This document shows positions 24,535-32,731 of a DNA stretch of 64,000 nucleotides, one piece after another (the stretch's first letter is position 1; each line of letters begins with the position of its first letter). Below the pieces are notes generated by a model. That model saw only the letters and a list, made by a program, of their open reading frames with translations. It had not been told where the DNA came from and made no database searches. The position numbers were made by a program, and so were the translations under genes. The stretch comes from an uncultured Oscillospiraceae bacterium. Lineage in GTDB: Bacteria; Bacillota; Clostridia; Oscillospirales; Oscillospiraceae. The stretch lies in the NCBI GenBank assembly GCA_934636655.1, contig CAKUAS010000010.1, forward strand, positions 10,874 through 74,873. Direction: 5' to 3'.

Positions 24535-26061
24535 ATGGAATTTGTAAACACCTTTTGGGCTCTGGTCCCTCCGATCGTCGCAATAGTCCTTGCGCTGATC
24601 ACCAAGGAGACCTACAGCTCACTGTTCATCGGCATCCTCGTCGGCGCTCTGTTCGTCACGGGCTTCAGCCCCGTCGGCACGCTCAACACGATGATAACCG
24701 AGGGCTTCACCCCCGCCATTGCGGATAACGCGGGCATCTTCATGTTCCTCGTCATCCTCGGCATCATGGTCGCGCTGGTCAACTCCACGGGTGCGGCAGC
24801 GGCCTTCGGCAAGTGGGCCGCAAAGCACGTCAAGAGCCGCGCAGGCACGCTGTTTGCCACCTTCGTTCTCGGCGTTCTGATCTTCATCGACGACTATTTC
24901 AACTGCCTGACCGTCGGCTCCGTCATGCGTCCGCTGACAGATAATCAGAAGGTCTCGCGCGCAAAGCTTGCGTACCTCATCGACGCTACCGCAGCGCCCA
25001 TCTGCATGATCGCGCCGGTATCGAGCTGGGCGGCAGCCGTCTCCGGCGTTGCCGAAGACCTCGACGCGGGCATCTCCGGCATCCAGCTTTTCATCCAGGC
25101 TATCCCCTTTAACTTCTACTCCCTGCTGACCTTCGTGTTCGTCATCGGCATGATTGTTATGGGCTTTGACTACGGTCCCATGGCCAAGAGCGAGCTTGAA
25201 GCGCTCAAGGGCAACCTCGGCTCCCTCGGCAACGACGAGGAGATCGAAAACACCAAGGCAAGCCTGTGGGATATGCTCATCCCCATCATCGTTCTGATCG
25301 TGATGTGCATCATAGGCCTCATGTACGTCGGCGGCTTCTGGGATGCCGAGAGCGGCGTAGCGGGCGACTTTGTCGGCGCGTTCGGCAACACCGACGCGTT
25401 CGTCGGCCTGCCCTGGGGCTCGCTCGTAGCGCTTGTGTTCACCGTCATCTACCTCATCTGCCGCGGAATCACCTCCTTCAAGGACGCAATGAGCTGCTGC
25501 GTCAAGGGCTTCAACGCAATGGTTCCCGCGATCCTCATCCTGACCTTCGCGGTCACCCTGAAGAACATGACCGGTCTCCTGGGCGCTGCCAACTATGTTG
25601 AGGGCGTCATGAAGGCCGCCTCCGAGGGTCTGTTCAACATGCTCCCGGCTATCATCTTCATCGTTGCCTGCCTGCTGGCATTTGCGACCGGCACGAGCTG
25701 GGGCACCTTCGGCATCCTCATTCCCATCGTTCTGCCCATCTTCCAGGTCGGCGATCCTCTGCTGATGATCGGCATCTCCGCCTGCCTCGCCGGCGCTGTC
25801 TGCGGCGACCACTGCTCTCCCATCTCCGATACGACCATCATGGCCTCTGCCGGTGCTAACGTAAACCACATCGAGCACGTTCAGACGCAGCTGCCTTACG
25901 CTGTAACCGTCGCACTTATAAGCTTCGTAAACTTCATCATCGCGGGCTTTGTCAAGAACGCATGGATCTGCCTGCCCATCGGCATCGTGATGACTATCGT
26001 CGTTCTGTTCATCCTCCGCGCCACCGTAGGCAAGAAGACCGGCGCCGCTGCCAAGCAGTAA
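24535..26061 (+). CDS. NhaC-family Na+/H+ antiporter-type transporter, probably lysine-linked
   Basis: A 508-residue integral membrane protein with about 11-12 hydrophobic segments. ATG 24535 follows GAGGG. Motifs 'LIFIDDYFNCLTVG' and 'GDHCSPISDTTIMAS' are signatures of the NhaC/YuiF superfamily. Some members under lysine riboswitches are thought to import lysine rather than only exchange Na+ and H+. The perfect L-box and terminator upstream make lysine uptake the more likely role; this is inferred from regulation. It is a single-gene unit ended by a hairpin. Confidence 0.88.
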   Translation: MEFVNTFWALVPPIVAIVLALITKETYSSLFIGILVGALFVTGFSPVGTLNTMITEGFTPAIADNAGIFMFLVILGIMVALVNSTGAAAAFGKWAAKHVKSRAGTLFATFVLGVLIFIDDYFNCLTVGSVMRPLTDNQKVSRAKLAYLIDATAAPICMIAPVSSWAAAVSGVAEDLDAGISGIQLFIQAIPFNFYSLLTFVFVIGMIVMGFDYGPMAKSELEALKGNLGSLGNDEEIENTKASLWDMLIPIIVLIVMCIIGLMYVGGFWDAESGVAGDFVGAFGNTDAFVGLPWGSLVALVFTVIYLICRGITSFKDAMSCCVKGFNAMVPAILILTFAVTLKNMTGLLGAANYVEGVMKAASEGLFNMLPAIIFIVACLLAFATGTSWGTFGILIPIVLPIFQVGDPLLMIGISACLAGAVCGDHCSPISDTTIMASAGANVNHIEHVQTQLPYAVTVALISFVNFIIAGFVKNAWICLPIGIVMTIVVLFILRATVGKKTGAAAKQ

Positions 26062-26080
26062 AACGCATAAAACAAATATA

Positions 26081-26115
26081 GAGTGCGGATGCTATATCCG
26101 CACTCTTTGCTTTTT
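26081..26115 (+). terminator. Terminator, GAGTGCGGA variant of the family
   Basis: Stem GAGTGCGGAT (26081-26090)/ATCCGCACTC (26096-26105), loop of 5, then TTTGCTTTTT. It follows the nhaC-type gene. Confidence 0.88.
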
Positions 26116-26126
26116 GGGGGCTGACT

Positions 26127-26498
26127 ATGAAAGAAAAAACAGGCCGGGTATATTCCGTCGCGGAGGAGAATGCGCCCGTTCCCGGCTGCACGATCTCGCG
26201 CGAGATATCCGACGGCGAGCGCTACATCGGCTATTTCTCGCTGGCAGAGGATACCGATATAAGCGCGGAGATATACACCTATCACAAGCTGCTCATCGTC
26301 GCCGAGGGCCGTCTTGAGGTTTATTTCGGCGGCAAAACACTGTCGTGCGGCGCGCTCGAGGGCGAGGGCATCATCGGCTACGAGGGTGAGGAGCACGTCA
26401 TCAAGGCCGGAGAAAATTTCTGCTTTGCGCGCGGCGGCCGCCACTCGGTCAAGGCAAACGGCAAATTCAAAATGGCACTTCTTTTAGTGGCGAACTGA
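26127..26498 (+). CDS. Cupin-domain protein
   Basis: A 123-residue small cupin. The double-stranded beta-helix pattern is visible: 'YTYHKLLIVAEGRLEVYFGG' (motif 1) and 'GIIGYEGEEHVIKAGENFCFARGGRHSV' (motif 2, with His). Only some metal-ligand His are present (Tyr-His in motif 1, HSV at the end), so it may bind a small ligand rather than act as an enzyme. It has no promoter of its own that I can see beyond the terminator. The final residues and TGA stop lie in the terminal repeat of element B. Confidence 0.78.
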   Translation: MKEKTGRVYSVAEENAPVPGCTISREISDGERYIGYFSLAEDTDISAEIYTYHKLLIVAEGRLEVYFGGKTLSCGALEGEGIIGYEGEEHVIKAGENFCFARGGRHSVKANGKFKMALLLVAN

Positions 26499-26696
26499 CG
26501 CAGCTACGGATACGCATATTGCCGGTGCCCGGTATCGAAAATGCAGGCAAAACCGTAACGTTTCGCATCCCGCGAGGATGATGGAAATTTTGAGCCGCAG
26601 CTACGGGAAGCGGCGGTTTCATTGTTTCGTCGGCAGTTTCGACACCGGGCACCTATAATATATGTATCGGTACAGCCTCAATGCGCCTCCGAAAAA
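26482..26696. repeat. Palindromic element, copy B (~215 bp)
   Basis: Left end CTTTTAGTGGCGAACTGACGC, right end ATGCGCCTCCGAAAAA. Arms share GGATACGCATATTGCCGG and GCCCGGTATCGAAAA with other copies. It lies between two convergent genes and provides the stop of both (cupin TGA at 26496-26498; XRE gene TGA, minus strand, at 26678-26680). Confidence 0.82.
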
Positions 26697-27148
26697 GCGG
26701 CCTTGGCGGTCACATAAACACCTGCCAGCATTTCTGCGGCGGAAAGCCCCAGCAGAAGTCCTGCGAAAAAGTCTTTGACACTTGAGCCGCCCAGGGTATG
26801 CGATAATGCCTGAAGAGTAATTCCCATAACGATAAGGATGATACCGGTCAGCATCGCCTTTTGCTTTTCCAGCTCCTGCGCTCTTCTCAGCAGATCGAGG
26901 ATCTGTTCATCATCATACACACGAACACTTTTGTCATCGGCTTCTTCACCGTCCATCAACTCAGAAACCGAGACTTTTAATTCCTCACACAGGTTCTTTA
27001 CCACAGCATAATCGGGCATACATTTTCCCGTTTCCCATTTGGAAATGGTCTTGTTTGAAACGCTCAAACGTTCGGCAAGCTGTTCCTGGGTCAAATTTTG
27101 CTCTTTGCGCTTTTTTCCAATAAACTTTCCTATCATGATTTGGTCCAT
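26678..27148 (-). CDS. Membrane-anchored XRE-family regulator
   Basis: A 156-residue protein. ATG 27148 is chosen because AGGAGG lies 8 bases upstream; an earlier in-frame start would add 20 residues without a ribosome site. Residues ~10-65 are a Cro/C1-type helix-turn-helix ('LTQEQLAERLSVSNKTISKWE'). Residues ~100-145 contain two hydrophobic segments. Such HTH-plus-membrane proteins are common stress or peptide-sensing regulators in Firmicutes. The last residues FSEAH and the stop are encoded by a repeat element end. Confidence 0.83.
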   Translation of the reverse strand: MDQIMIGKFIGKKRKEQNLTQEQLAERLSVSNKTISKWETGKCMPDYAVVKNLCEELKVSVSELMDGEEADDKSVRVYDDEQILDLLRRAQELEKQKAMLTGIILIVMGITLQALSHTLGGSSVKDFFAGLLLGLSAAEMLAGVYVTAKAAFSEAH

Positions 27149-27270
27149 TTTTGAGGCCTCCTTTGTTTCTGCGTAATGAGAATAGCATTTTAATTCGCAA
27201 AATCGCACCCCTTATAAGGCGAATATGGGTGGATAGCCGTACCTTTGGCAATCAACTATCAACTATAAGC

Positions 27271-27296
27271 AAAGACCGCCCGTATGGGCGGTCTTT
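27271..27296 (-). terminator. Bidirectional-looking terminator hairpin
   Basis: Stem AAAGACCGCCC (27271-27281)/GGGCGGTCTTT (27286-27296) directly follows the stop of the gene at 27300 (minus strand). It ends the metG operon. Confidence 0.88.
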
Positions 27297-27299
27297 TGA

Positions 27300-27650
27300 T
27301 TAATCTATACCTTTTTCTTCGTTCTGCTTAAAGCAGGACTCGTCATTTGCCCAGCCCTTATCGACCAACCAGTAGTGATACTCGGTGTCGGCGGCCTTGA
27401 GCTCTTCTTCGGTGAGCTCAACATCGCGGCTGCGCTCGTGCTTGAGCTGGCGCTCGTAATTATACAGATCCATGAGTGTGAAACCCAAGCCCATCTCCTC
27501 GGCGATGGGGATCAGCACATCCTCGACGACCGACTCGCGGATCTCGAGAGAGCCGGGATACATCTGCTCGGCCTGCTCGACCTTCGCGCGCAGCTCGGGG
27601 TCATTATCGTACTGCTGCAAAAATTTTATGACATTAAGATTAAGACTCAA
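27300..27650 (-). CDS. Small Nif11-like protein downstream of metG
   Basis: A 116-residue acidic protein starting at TTG 27650 with AAGGAG 7-8 bases before it. Residues ~5-65 resemble the Nif11 domain: 'VIKFLQQYDNDPELRAKVEQA', then 'IAEEMGLGFTLMDLYNYE'. Nif11 domains occur in nitrogen-fixation clusters and as leader peptides of modified peptides. Here there is no Gly-Gly cleavage site or modifying enzyme nearby, so a leader role is not supported. It lies 12 bases after metG and probably shares its transcript. Confidence 0.65.
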   Translation of the reverse strand: MSLNLNVIKFLQQYDNDPELRAKVEQAEQMYPGSLEIRESVVEDVLIPIAEEMGLGFTLMDLYNYERQLKHERSRDVELTEEELKAADTEYHYWLVDKGWANDESCFKQNEEKGID

Positions 27651-27662
27651 AATTTTCTCCTT

Positions 27663-29606
27663 TCAGCACAGGCGGAAGCCGGCGGGGATGTTGTCGTCGA
27701 GCATCAGCAGATGCAGCTCCTCCTTGCCGTCGTGCTCGTGCACGGCGGAGATGAGCATGCCGCAGGAGTCCTGTCCCATCATCTTGCGGTTGGGCAGGTT
27801 GAGGATGGCGACGACGGTCTTTCCGACAAGCTGCTCGGGCTCGTAGAACTCGTGGATGCCGGAAAGGATCTGACGCGGAGTGCCCGTGCCGTCATCAAGC
27901 ATGAACTTGAGAAGCTTCTTGCTCTTTTTCACTGCCTCGCAGGATAGGACCTTGCACACGCGCATATCGCACTTGGAGAAATCCTCGATGCTGACGTCCG
28001 GCTCGATGGGGTCAAACTGCGGCTTTGCCGGGGCGTTAATCTTCTCAAGCTCTGCCAGTGCTTTTTCCATGTCAAGACGCGGGAAGAGCGTCTCGCCCTT
28101 GTGTACGGTAACATCCGCGGGAAGAGCGCCGAACACCGTGGAGCTGTCCCAACTTGCGCACTTTTCGTCCGCACCGATCTGCGCGAAGGCCTTCTCGCAG
28201 CTTTCGGGAATGAAGGGCTTTAGCATTATAAGGCTTATGCGCAGGCACTCGAGCAGGTTATACAAAACGCTTGCAAGACGCGCCTTTTTGCTCTCGTCCT
28301 TGGCAAGCTGCCAGGGCGCAGTCTCGTCGATGTACTTATTCGCGCGCTGGATGAGCTTGAAGACCTCCTCGAGCGCGAGGTGCAGCTGGAGCTTATCCAT
28401 CTGCTGCTCGTACTTTTCGCGGCTGCTTTTCGCAAGCTGGGTGAGCTCATTGTCAAGCTCGGCTGCTTCGCGCTCTGCGGGCAGAGTGCCTCCGAAATAT
28501 TTTTCGACCATTGCGGTCGTGCGCGATACAAGGTTGCCGAGGTCGTTTGCAAGGTCGGTGTTTATCGTGGAGATGAGCAGCTCGTTGGAGAAGTTGCCGT
28601 CCGAGCCGAATGGGAAGGTGCGCAGCAGGAAGAACCTCAGCGCGTCTACGCCGAACATATCCGCAAGCTTGTACGGGTCAACTACGTTGCCCTTACTCTT
28701 GCTCATCTTGCCGCCGTCGATGACCAGCCAGCCGTGACCGTAGACTTTTTTCGGCAGAGGCATTTCCATGCTCATGAGCATTGCCGGCCAAATGATCGAA
28801 TGGAAGCGGACTATCTCCTTGCCGACAATGTGAACATCTGCCGGCCAGTATTTTTCGTAATCGTCATACTTATCGTTGAGGAAGCCGACCGCAGAGGTAT
28901 AGTTAAACAATGCGTCGACCCAGACGTATACGACGTGACCGGGGTCGAAGTCGACGGGGATACCCCAGGTAAAGCTCGTGCGCGAAACGCACAGGTCCTC
29001 AAGGCCCGGCTTTATGAAGTTATTTATCATCTCGTTCACGCGCGAAGCCGGCTCGAGGAAATCGCCGGTTTCAAGCAGCTCCTGAACGGGCTTTGCGTAC
29101 TTGGAAAGGCGGAAGAAATACGCCTCCTCCTCCGCGTAATGCACCTCGCGGCCGCAGTCGGGACACTTGCCGTCCTTGAGCTGGCTCTCGGTCCAGAAGC
29201 TCTCGCAGGGCGTGCAGTACATGCCCTTATACGCGCCCTTGTAGATATCGCCCTTGTCGTACATCTTCTTGAAGATGCGCTGAACGGCCTGGACGTGATA
29301 ATCATCGGTCGTGCGGATGAAGCGGTCGTTCGAGATGTTCATGAGCTTCCAGAGGTCTATGATGCCGCCGGGGCCTTCGACGATCTTGTCGACAAACTCC
29401 TTGGGAGTAAGGCCTGCTGCCTTTGCCTTTTCCTCAATCTTCTGACCGTGCTCGTCGGTACCGGTCAGGAACATTACATCGTAGCCGCACATTCTCTTAT
29501 AGCGCGCGATGGCGTCGGTGGCTACGGTGCAGTAGGTGTGGCCTATGTGCAGCTTATCCGAGGGGTAGTAGATCGGTGTTGTGATATAAAACTTTCCCTT
29601 TTCCAT
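27663..29606 (-). CDS. metG: Methionyl-tRNA synthetase
   Basis: A 647-residue MetRS that charges tRNA-Met with methionine in the cytoplasm. ATG 29606 has GGAGAG upstream; a longer in-frame start at 29648 would run into the vanW-like gene. HIGH is His20-Ile-Gly-His23 and KMSKS lies near residue 300 ('GKMSKSKGN'). The zinc knuckle has 'CTPCESF' and 'CPDCGRE'. The C-terminal ~105 residues are the EMAP/Trbp111 tRNA-binding domain ('CDMRVCKVLSCEAVKKSKKLL'), giving the usual long Firmicutes form. It lies in a minus-strand run behind hemW and the vanW-like gene. Confidence 0.96.
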   Translation of the reverse strand: MEKGKFYITTPIYYPSDKLHIGHTYCTVATDAIARYKRMCGYDVMFLTGTDEHGQKIEEKAKAAGLTPKEFVDKIVEGPGGIIDLWKLMNISNDRFIRTTDDYHVQAVQRIFKKMYDKGDIYKGAYKGMYCTPCESFWTESQLKDGKCPDCGREVHYAEEEAYFFRLSKYAKPVQELLETGDFLEPASRVNEMINNFIKPGLEDLCVSRTSFTWGIPVDFDPGHVVYVWVDALFNYTSAVGFLNDKYDDYEKYWPADVHIVGKEIVRFHSIIWPAMLMSMEMPLPKKVYGHGWLVIDGGKMSKSKGNVVDPYKLADMFGVDALRFFLLRTFPFGSDGNFSNELLISTINTDLANDLGNLVSRTTAMVEKYFGGTLPAEREAAELDNELTQLAKSSREKYEQQMDKLQLHLALEEVFKLIQRANKYIDETAPWQLAKDESKKARLASVLYNLLECLRISLIMLKPFIPESCEKAFAQIGADEKCASWDSSTVFGALPADVTVHKGETLFPRLDMEKALAELEKINAPAKPQFDPIEPDVSIEDFSKCDMRVCKVLSCEAVKKSKKLLKFMLDDGTGTPRQILSGIHEFYEPEQLVGKTVVAILNLPNRKMMGQDSCGMLISAVHEHDGKEELHLLMLDDNIPAGFRLC

Positions 29607-29625
29607 TGTATATCTCTCCATTCGT

Positions 29626-31257
29626 TTATGGTTCTTCCGCCGGGGCAAGTGTTTCCGTCGGCGCGGGTGTTTCTGCCGGAGCCGGAGTGGACGACGGGGT
29701 CGGCCACTTTATGTCCTCGGGGTGATAGCTGTAGTAGCTGCTCGCCTCTTTATTGCGGCTTATGAGCTCGCCGTTTTTATCGTAAACGCAGCGGTAGGTC
29801 ACGGCTCCCGTGCCTATCGCAACGCTTGGATACGTTGTATCATACACCGTCCATGCCGAATAGTCCACCTTAACATAGCTGCCGTCGACGTCGGTGCCCC
29901 AAATTTCTACCGTGAGCTGACGGTTTTCGCATTTTGTTACGATCTTTATCGGAAACTCGCGGTTATTTTTGAATTTAAACTCCGGACCGCCCCAGCTGAC
30001 CGTTGCGTCCATGCCCCATGGGACATAGGAAACGGCAAATCCGTGCTCGCTGCGCGTGACGATCTCGAGATTGGCATACAGCACCGCGCAGTAGAGCGTC
30101 GAGGAAGTCTGGCAAATGCCGCCGCCTATCGACTGCACCACCTGGCCGCCGGAGTATGCCGAGGCAGACTTGAAGCCGGCCTCCGTCGTGCGCTTTCCGA
30201 CGACGGTGTTATACGAAAACGTTTCGCCCGGGTTTAGAATGTATCCGTTTATCTTTTTCGCCGCAAGCTCGACGTTGGTCGCGCGGTTTGCATTGCTGGA
30301 CTTATAGCCCGTTGTCTGCGAACCGAGCTTATCGGCAAAGAGCATCTTATCAAGCTGCTCGGTCGTATATTTCGGCTGCGTCACCGTCAGCGGAATTTCC
30401 ACAGTTTCGCCGTTTTCGGCTTTATCCCAAAGCTTTTTGGCCTCATCGGCATCAAATTCAATGCCGGTGCGGCTTTCGGTGGCCTTCTGCGTCTCGGGAT
30501 CGTATTTTGCGTCGAGCACCTCGGCGCATATCTCCTCGTGCAGCTTGTCGAAATCGGGCTCGGCAGAGCCGTCGGACATCACGCCGTAGTTTACGCCGAC
30601 GCTTCCGTCGGCAAAAGCTCGCACGATGATATCGCAGAGCTTATCTTTATCTATATCCGCCGTGTCCGCGCCCTTTATCATCTTAAGGACCGCGTTCTCC
30701 TCGTCTATCTCGTAGCCCTTGCCCATGCGCTCGTTGTAATCGGCAAGCGCCTTATCCACCGCCTTGCGAACACCGTCGGCGTTGGCGGCTTTCATGATAT
30801 CACCCTGCGTAACGGAGCCCGTTATGCACTTAAAATAGCACATAAGATCGCTTATGGGATTTCCCGAGTGGCCGTAGTCATAGGCTGCCTGCGCAGCCTC
30901 GGCACAGCTTAGGTCCGTTCCGGCCTCGGCGGCGGTTACGGTGAATTTATAGTCGCCCGGAAGCGTCACCTCGACAGAGCCCATATCGGCGCTCCAGTGC
31001 TCTGCCTCAAGCTTTGCGGCTGCATCCTCCACGGTCATATCGCCGATAATGATGCTGCCGAGTGTCAGGTTCGGGTGTATCTTATCCGAATGACCGGCAA
31101 GGTAACCTCCGCCGAACGCGGCCACAGCAATAACTGCAATGACGATGACTGCTATGAGCACCGCTTTTTTTGCACCGCCGGACTTTTTTGCTGAAGGATT
31201 TTTGACGTTCTCGGTTTTTTTAGTTTTTTTCGGGGCTTCATGCTTACCCTTTGCCAT
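29626..31257 (-). CDS. VanW-family cell-wall protein
   Basis: A 543-residue surface protein. The first ~30 residues are very Lys-rich, followed by a transmembrane helix (~31-54, 'AVLIAVIVIAVIAVAAFGGG'). A peptidoglycan-binding-4 type region extends to ~residue 310. The VanW domain follows with 'NPGETFSYNTVVGKRT', 'SIGGGICQTSSTLYCAVLYANL' and 'GMDATVSWGG'. The last ~30 residues are a Pro/Thr/Ala tail. VanW-type proteins are extracellular and wall-associated; the exact activity is unsettled. It sits 13 bases after hemW and 19 bases before metG. Confidence 0.88.
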   Translation of the reverse strand: MAKGKHEAPKKTKKTENVKNPSAKKSGGAKKAVLIAVIVIAVIAVAAFGGGYLAGHSDKIHPNLTLGSIIIGDMTVEDAAAKLEAEHWSADMGSVEVTLPGDYKFTVTAAEAGTDLSCAEAAQAAYDYGHSGNPISDLMCYFKCITGSVTQGDIMKAANADGVRKAVDKALADYNERMGKGYEIDEENAVLKMIKGADTADIDKDKLCDIIVRAFADGSVGVNYGVMSDGSAEPDFDKLHEEICAEVLDAKYDPETQKATESRTGIEFDADEAKKLWDKAENGETVEIPLTVTQPKYTTEQLDKMLFADKLGSQTTGYKSSNANRATNVELAAKKINGYILNPGETFSYNTVVGKRTTEAGFKSASAYSGGQVVQSIGGGICQTSSTLYCAVLYANLEIVTRSEHGFAVSYVPWGMDATVSWGGPEFKFKNNREFPIKIVTKCENRQLTVEIWGTDVDGSYVKVDYSAWTVYDTTYPSVAIGTGAVTYRCVYDKNGELISRNKEASSYYSYHPEDIKWPTPSSTPAPAETPAPTETLAPAEEP

Positions 31258-31270
31258 GGCGTTTCTCCTG

Positions 31271-32527
31271 TCAGCTCATTTTATCCCGATAAACGGAGGT
31301 GAAGCGTTCGTACTCACCCTGCGGAAGCTCCTGTTTCTTTTCCTGACGGACAGCATCACGCATCCACGGGTTATTCTCCACCTTCGCGCCGGTCTGAGCC
31401 TCTAAAACGGCGTTTATGAGGATATTTGAAATAAGAAAGCCCGCCGGGGTGAGATGCCAGCGCTCGCCGCTTTTTTCTGCCCAGCCCTTTCTTTCAAACA
31501 GCTCAAACGTCTCCTCTATTGGAGCCCAGTCGCTGCGATATATTCTATGGTATTCTTTTTCGGATATGCCGTACGTGGTTCGCATGCCAAGCATGAGATA
31601 TTCCGTCGCTCTTTGAATGGGAACGATCTTCTCGTATTCGTCGATTATCATACTGTCTCCCACGACGGCGGAGACATACTTGTCAAGATCGCGCACATAG
31701 CTGTACCTCACGCCGCCGGCGCACGAGTGCGCGCCCGGGCCGAAGCCCATATAGTCGCCGAGCTGCCAGTATTTCAGATTGTGCCGCGATTCGTAGCCGG
31801 GGATGGCGAAATTCGATATCTCGTACTGCTCAAGTCCGTAGTGCCTGAGGGTATCGACCGTGTACAGGTACATGTCCGCCTGCTCGTCCTCGTCGGGTAT
31901 GAGCGGCGAGCCGAGATAGCTGCGGTACATGGGCGTGCCCTCCTCGAGCTTGAGGCCGTAGCAGGAAAGATGCTCCGGGTGCAGCTCAAGCGCACGCGAG
32001 AGCGTCTCGGCCCAGTCGCCGCGCGTCTGGCTCGGCAGGCCGTAGATGAGGTCGAGGCTCACGTTTTCAAAGCCCACCTCGCGCGCGGTGTCGACCGCAA
32101 GCTCCGCCTGGCGGAAATTATGCCGCCTGCCGATGATCTTCAGGATGTCGTTATTTGCCGACTGCACGCCGATCGAGAGCCTGTTTACCCCCTCCGCGCG
32201 CAGAAGCTTTAATTCGTCAAGCTTCGCCGTGTCGGGGTTTACCTCAACGGTGATCTCGGAATCAATGCGCACGTTGCCCATGCGCTTTAATTCGTCGAGG
32301 ATCTCGACGATGCGCTTTGCGCCATAGCAGCTGGGCGTTCCGCCGCCGATGTATATGCTGTCGATCTCGTAGCTGCTCATCGCTTCGGCAGACTCGCTTA
32401 TGTGCGATAAAAGCGCAGACTGATAGTCGGGCATGCGCTGTTTGCCGCCGGCGATCGAGTAAAAGTCGCAGTAGCTGCATTTTGACACGCAGAACGGTAT
32501 ATGAATGTAAACTCCAAGTCTATCCAT
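31271..32527 (-). CDS. hemW: Heme chaperone HemW-like radical SAM protein
   Basis: A 418-residue radical SAM protein. ATG 32527 begins 'MDRLGVYIHIPFC'; an upstream in-frame start would lie in a repeat element. Cys13-x3-Cys17-x2-Cys20 ('CVSKCSYC') binds the 4Fe-4S cluster. The cluster is followed by 'DFYS' rather than the extra Cys of true HemN, which is the mark of HemW. Motifs 'YIGGGTPS' and 'LSIGVQSANNDIL' are present, as is the C-terminal HemN domain. HemW binds and hands on heme; many genomes label it coproporphyrinogen dehydrogenase. The start codon is one base from element C. Confidence 0.9.
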   Translation of the reverse strand: MDRLGVYIHIPFCVSKCSYCDFYSIAGGKQRMPDYQSALLSHISESAEAMSSYEIDSIYIGGGTPSCYGAKRIVEILDELKRMGNVRIDSEITVEVNPDTAKLDELKLLRAEGVNRLSIGVQSANNDILKIIGRRHNFRQAELAVDTAREVGFENVSLDLIYGLPSQTRGDWAETLSRALELHPEHLSCYGLKLEEGTPMYRSYLGSPLIPDEDEQADMYLYTVDTLRHYGLEQYEISNFAIPGYESRHNLKYWQLGDYMGFGPGAHSCAGGVRYSYVRDLDKYVSAVVGDSMIIDEYEKIVPIQRATEYLMLGMRTTYGISEKEYHRIYRSDWAPIEETFELFERKGWAEKSGERWHLTPAGFLISNILINAVLEAQTGAKVENNPWMRDAVRQEKKQELPQGEYERFTSVYRDKMS

Positions 32528-32528
32528 G

Positions 32529-32731
32529 TTTTTCAGAGGCGAATTAACGCTTCTCCTATACATTTATTGCGGTGCCCCGACCGGAAGGTACGGAGGAAAC
32601 CGTTTTTTGCCTCGCGCTGCGGTACTGCGCCGCACTTACGGGGCGCGGCAGGCTCACGGTTCCCTCCGCAGTTTCGTTACCGGGCTACCGCACTCACCGT
32701 ATCGTTAGCCGCCCCGTGCGCTATTAAAAAA
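32529..32731. repeat. Palindromic element, copy C (~203 bp)
   Basis: Left end TTTTTCAGAGGCGAATTAACGC, right end GTGCGCTATTAAAAAA, with inner GGAGGAAACCGTTTT and its inverted partner. It fills the whole gap between hemW and htpG; the htpG stop TAA is within its right end. Confidence 0.78.
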
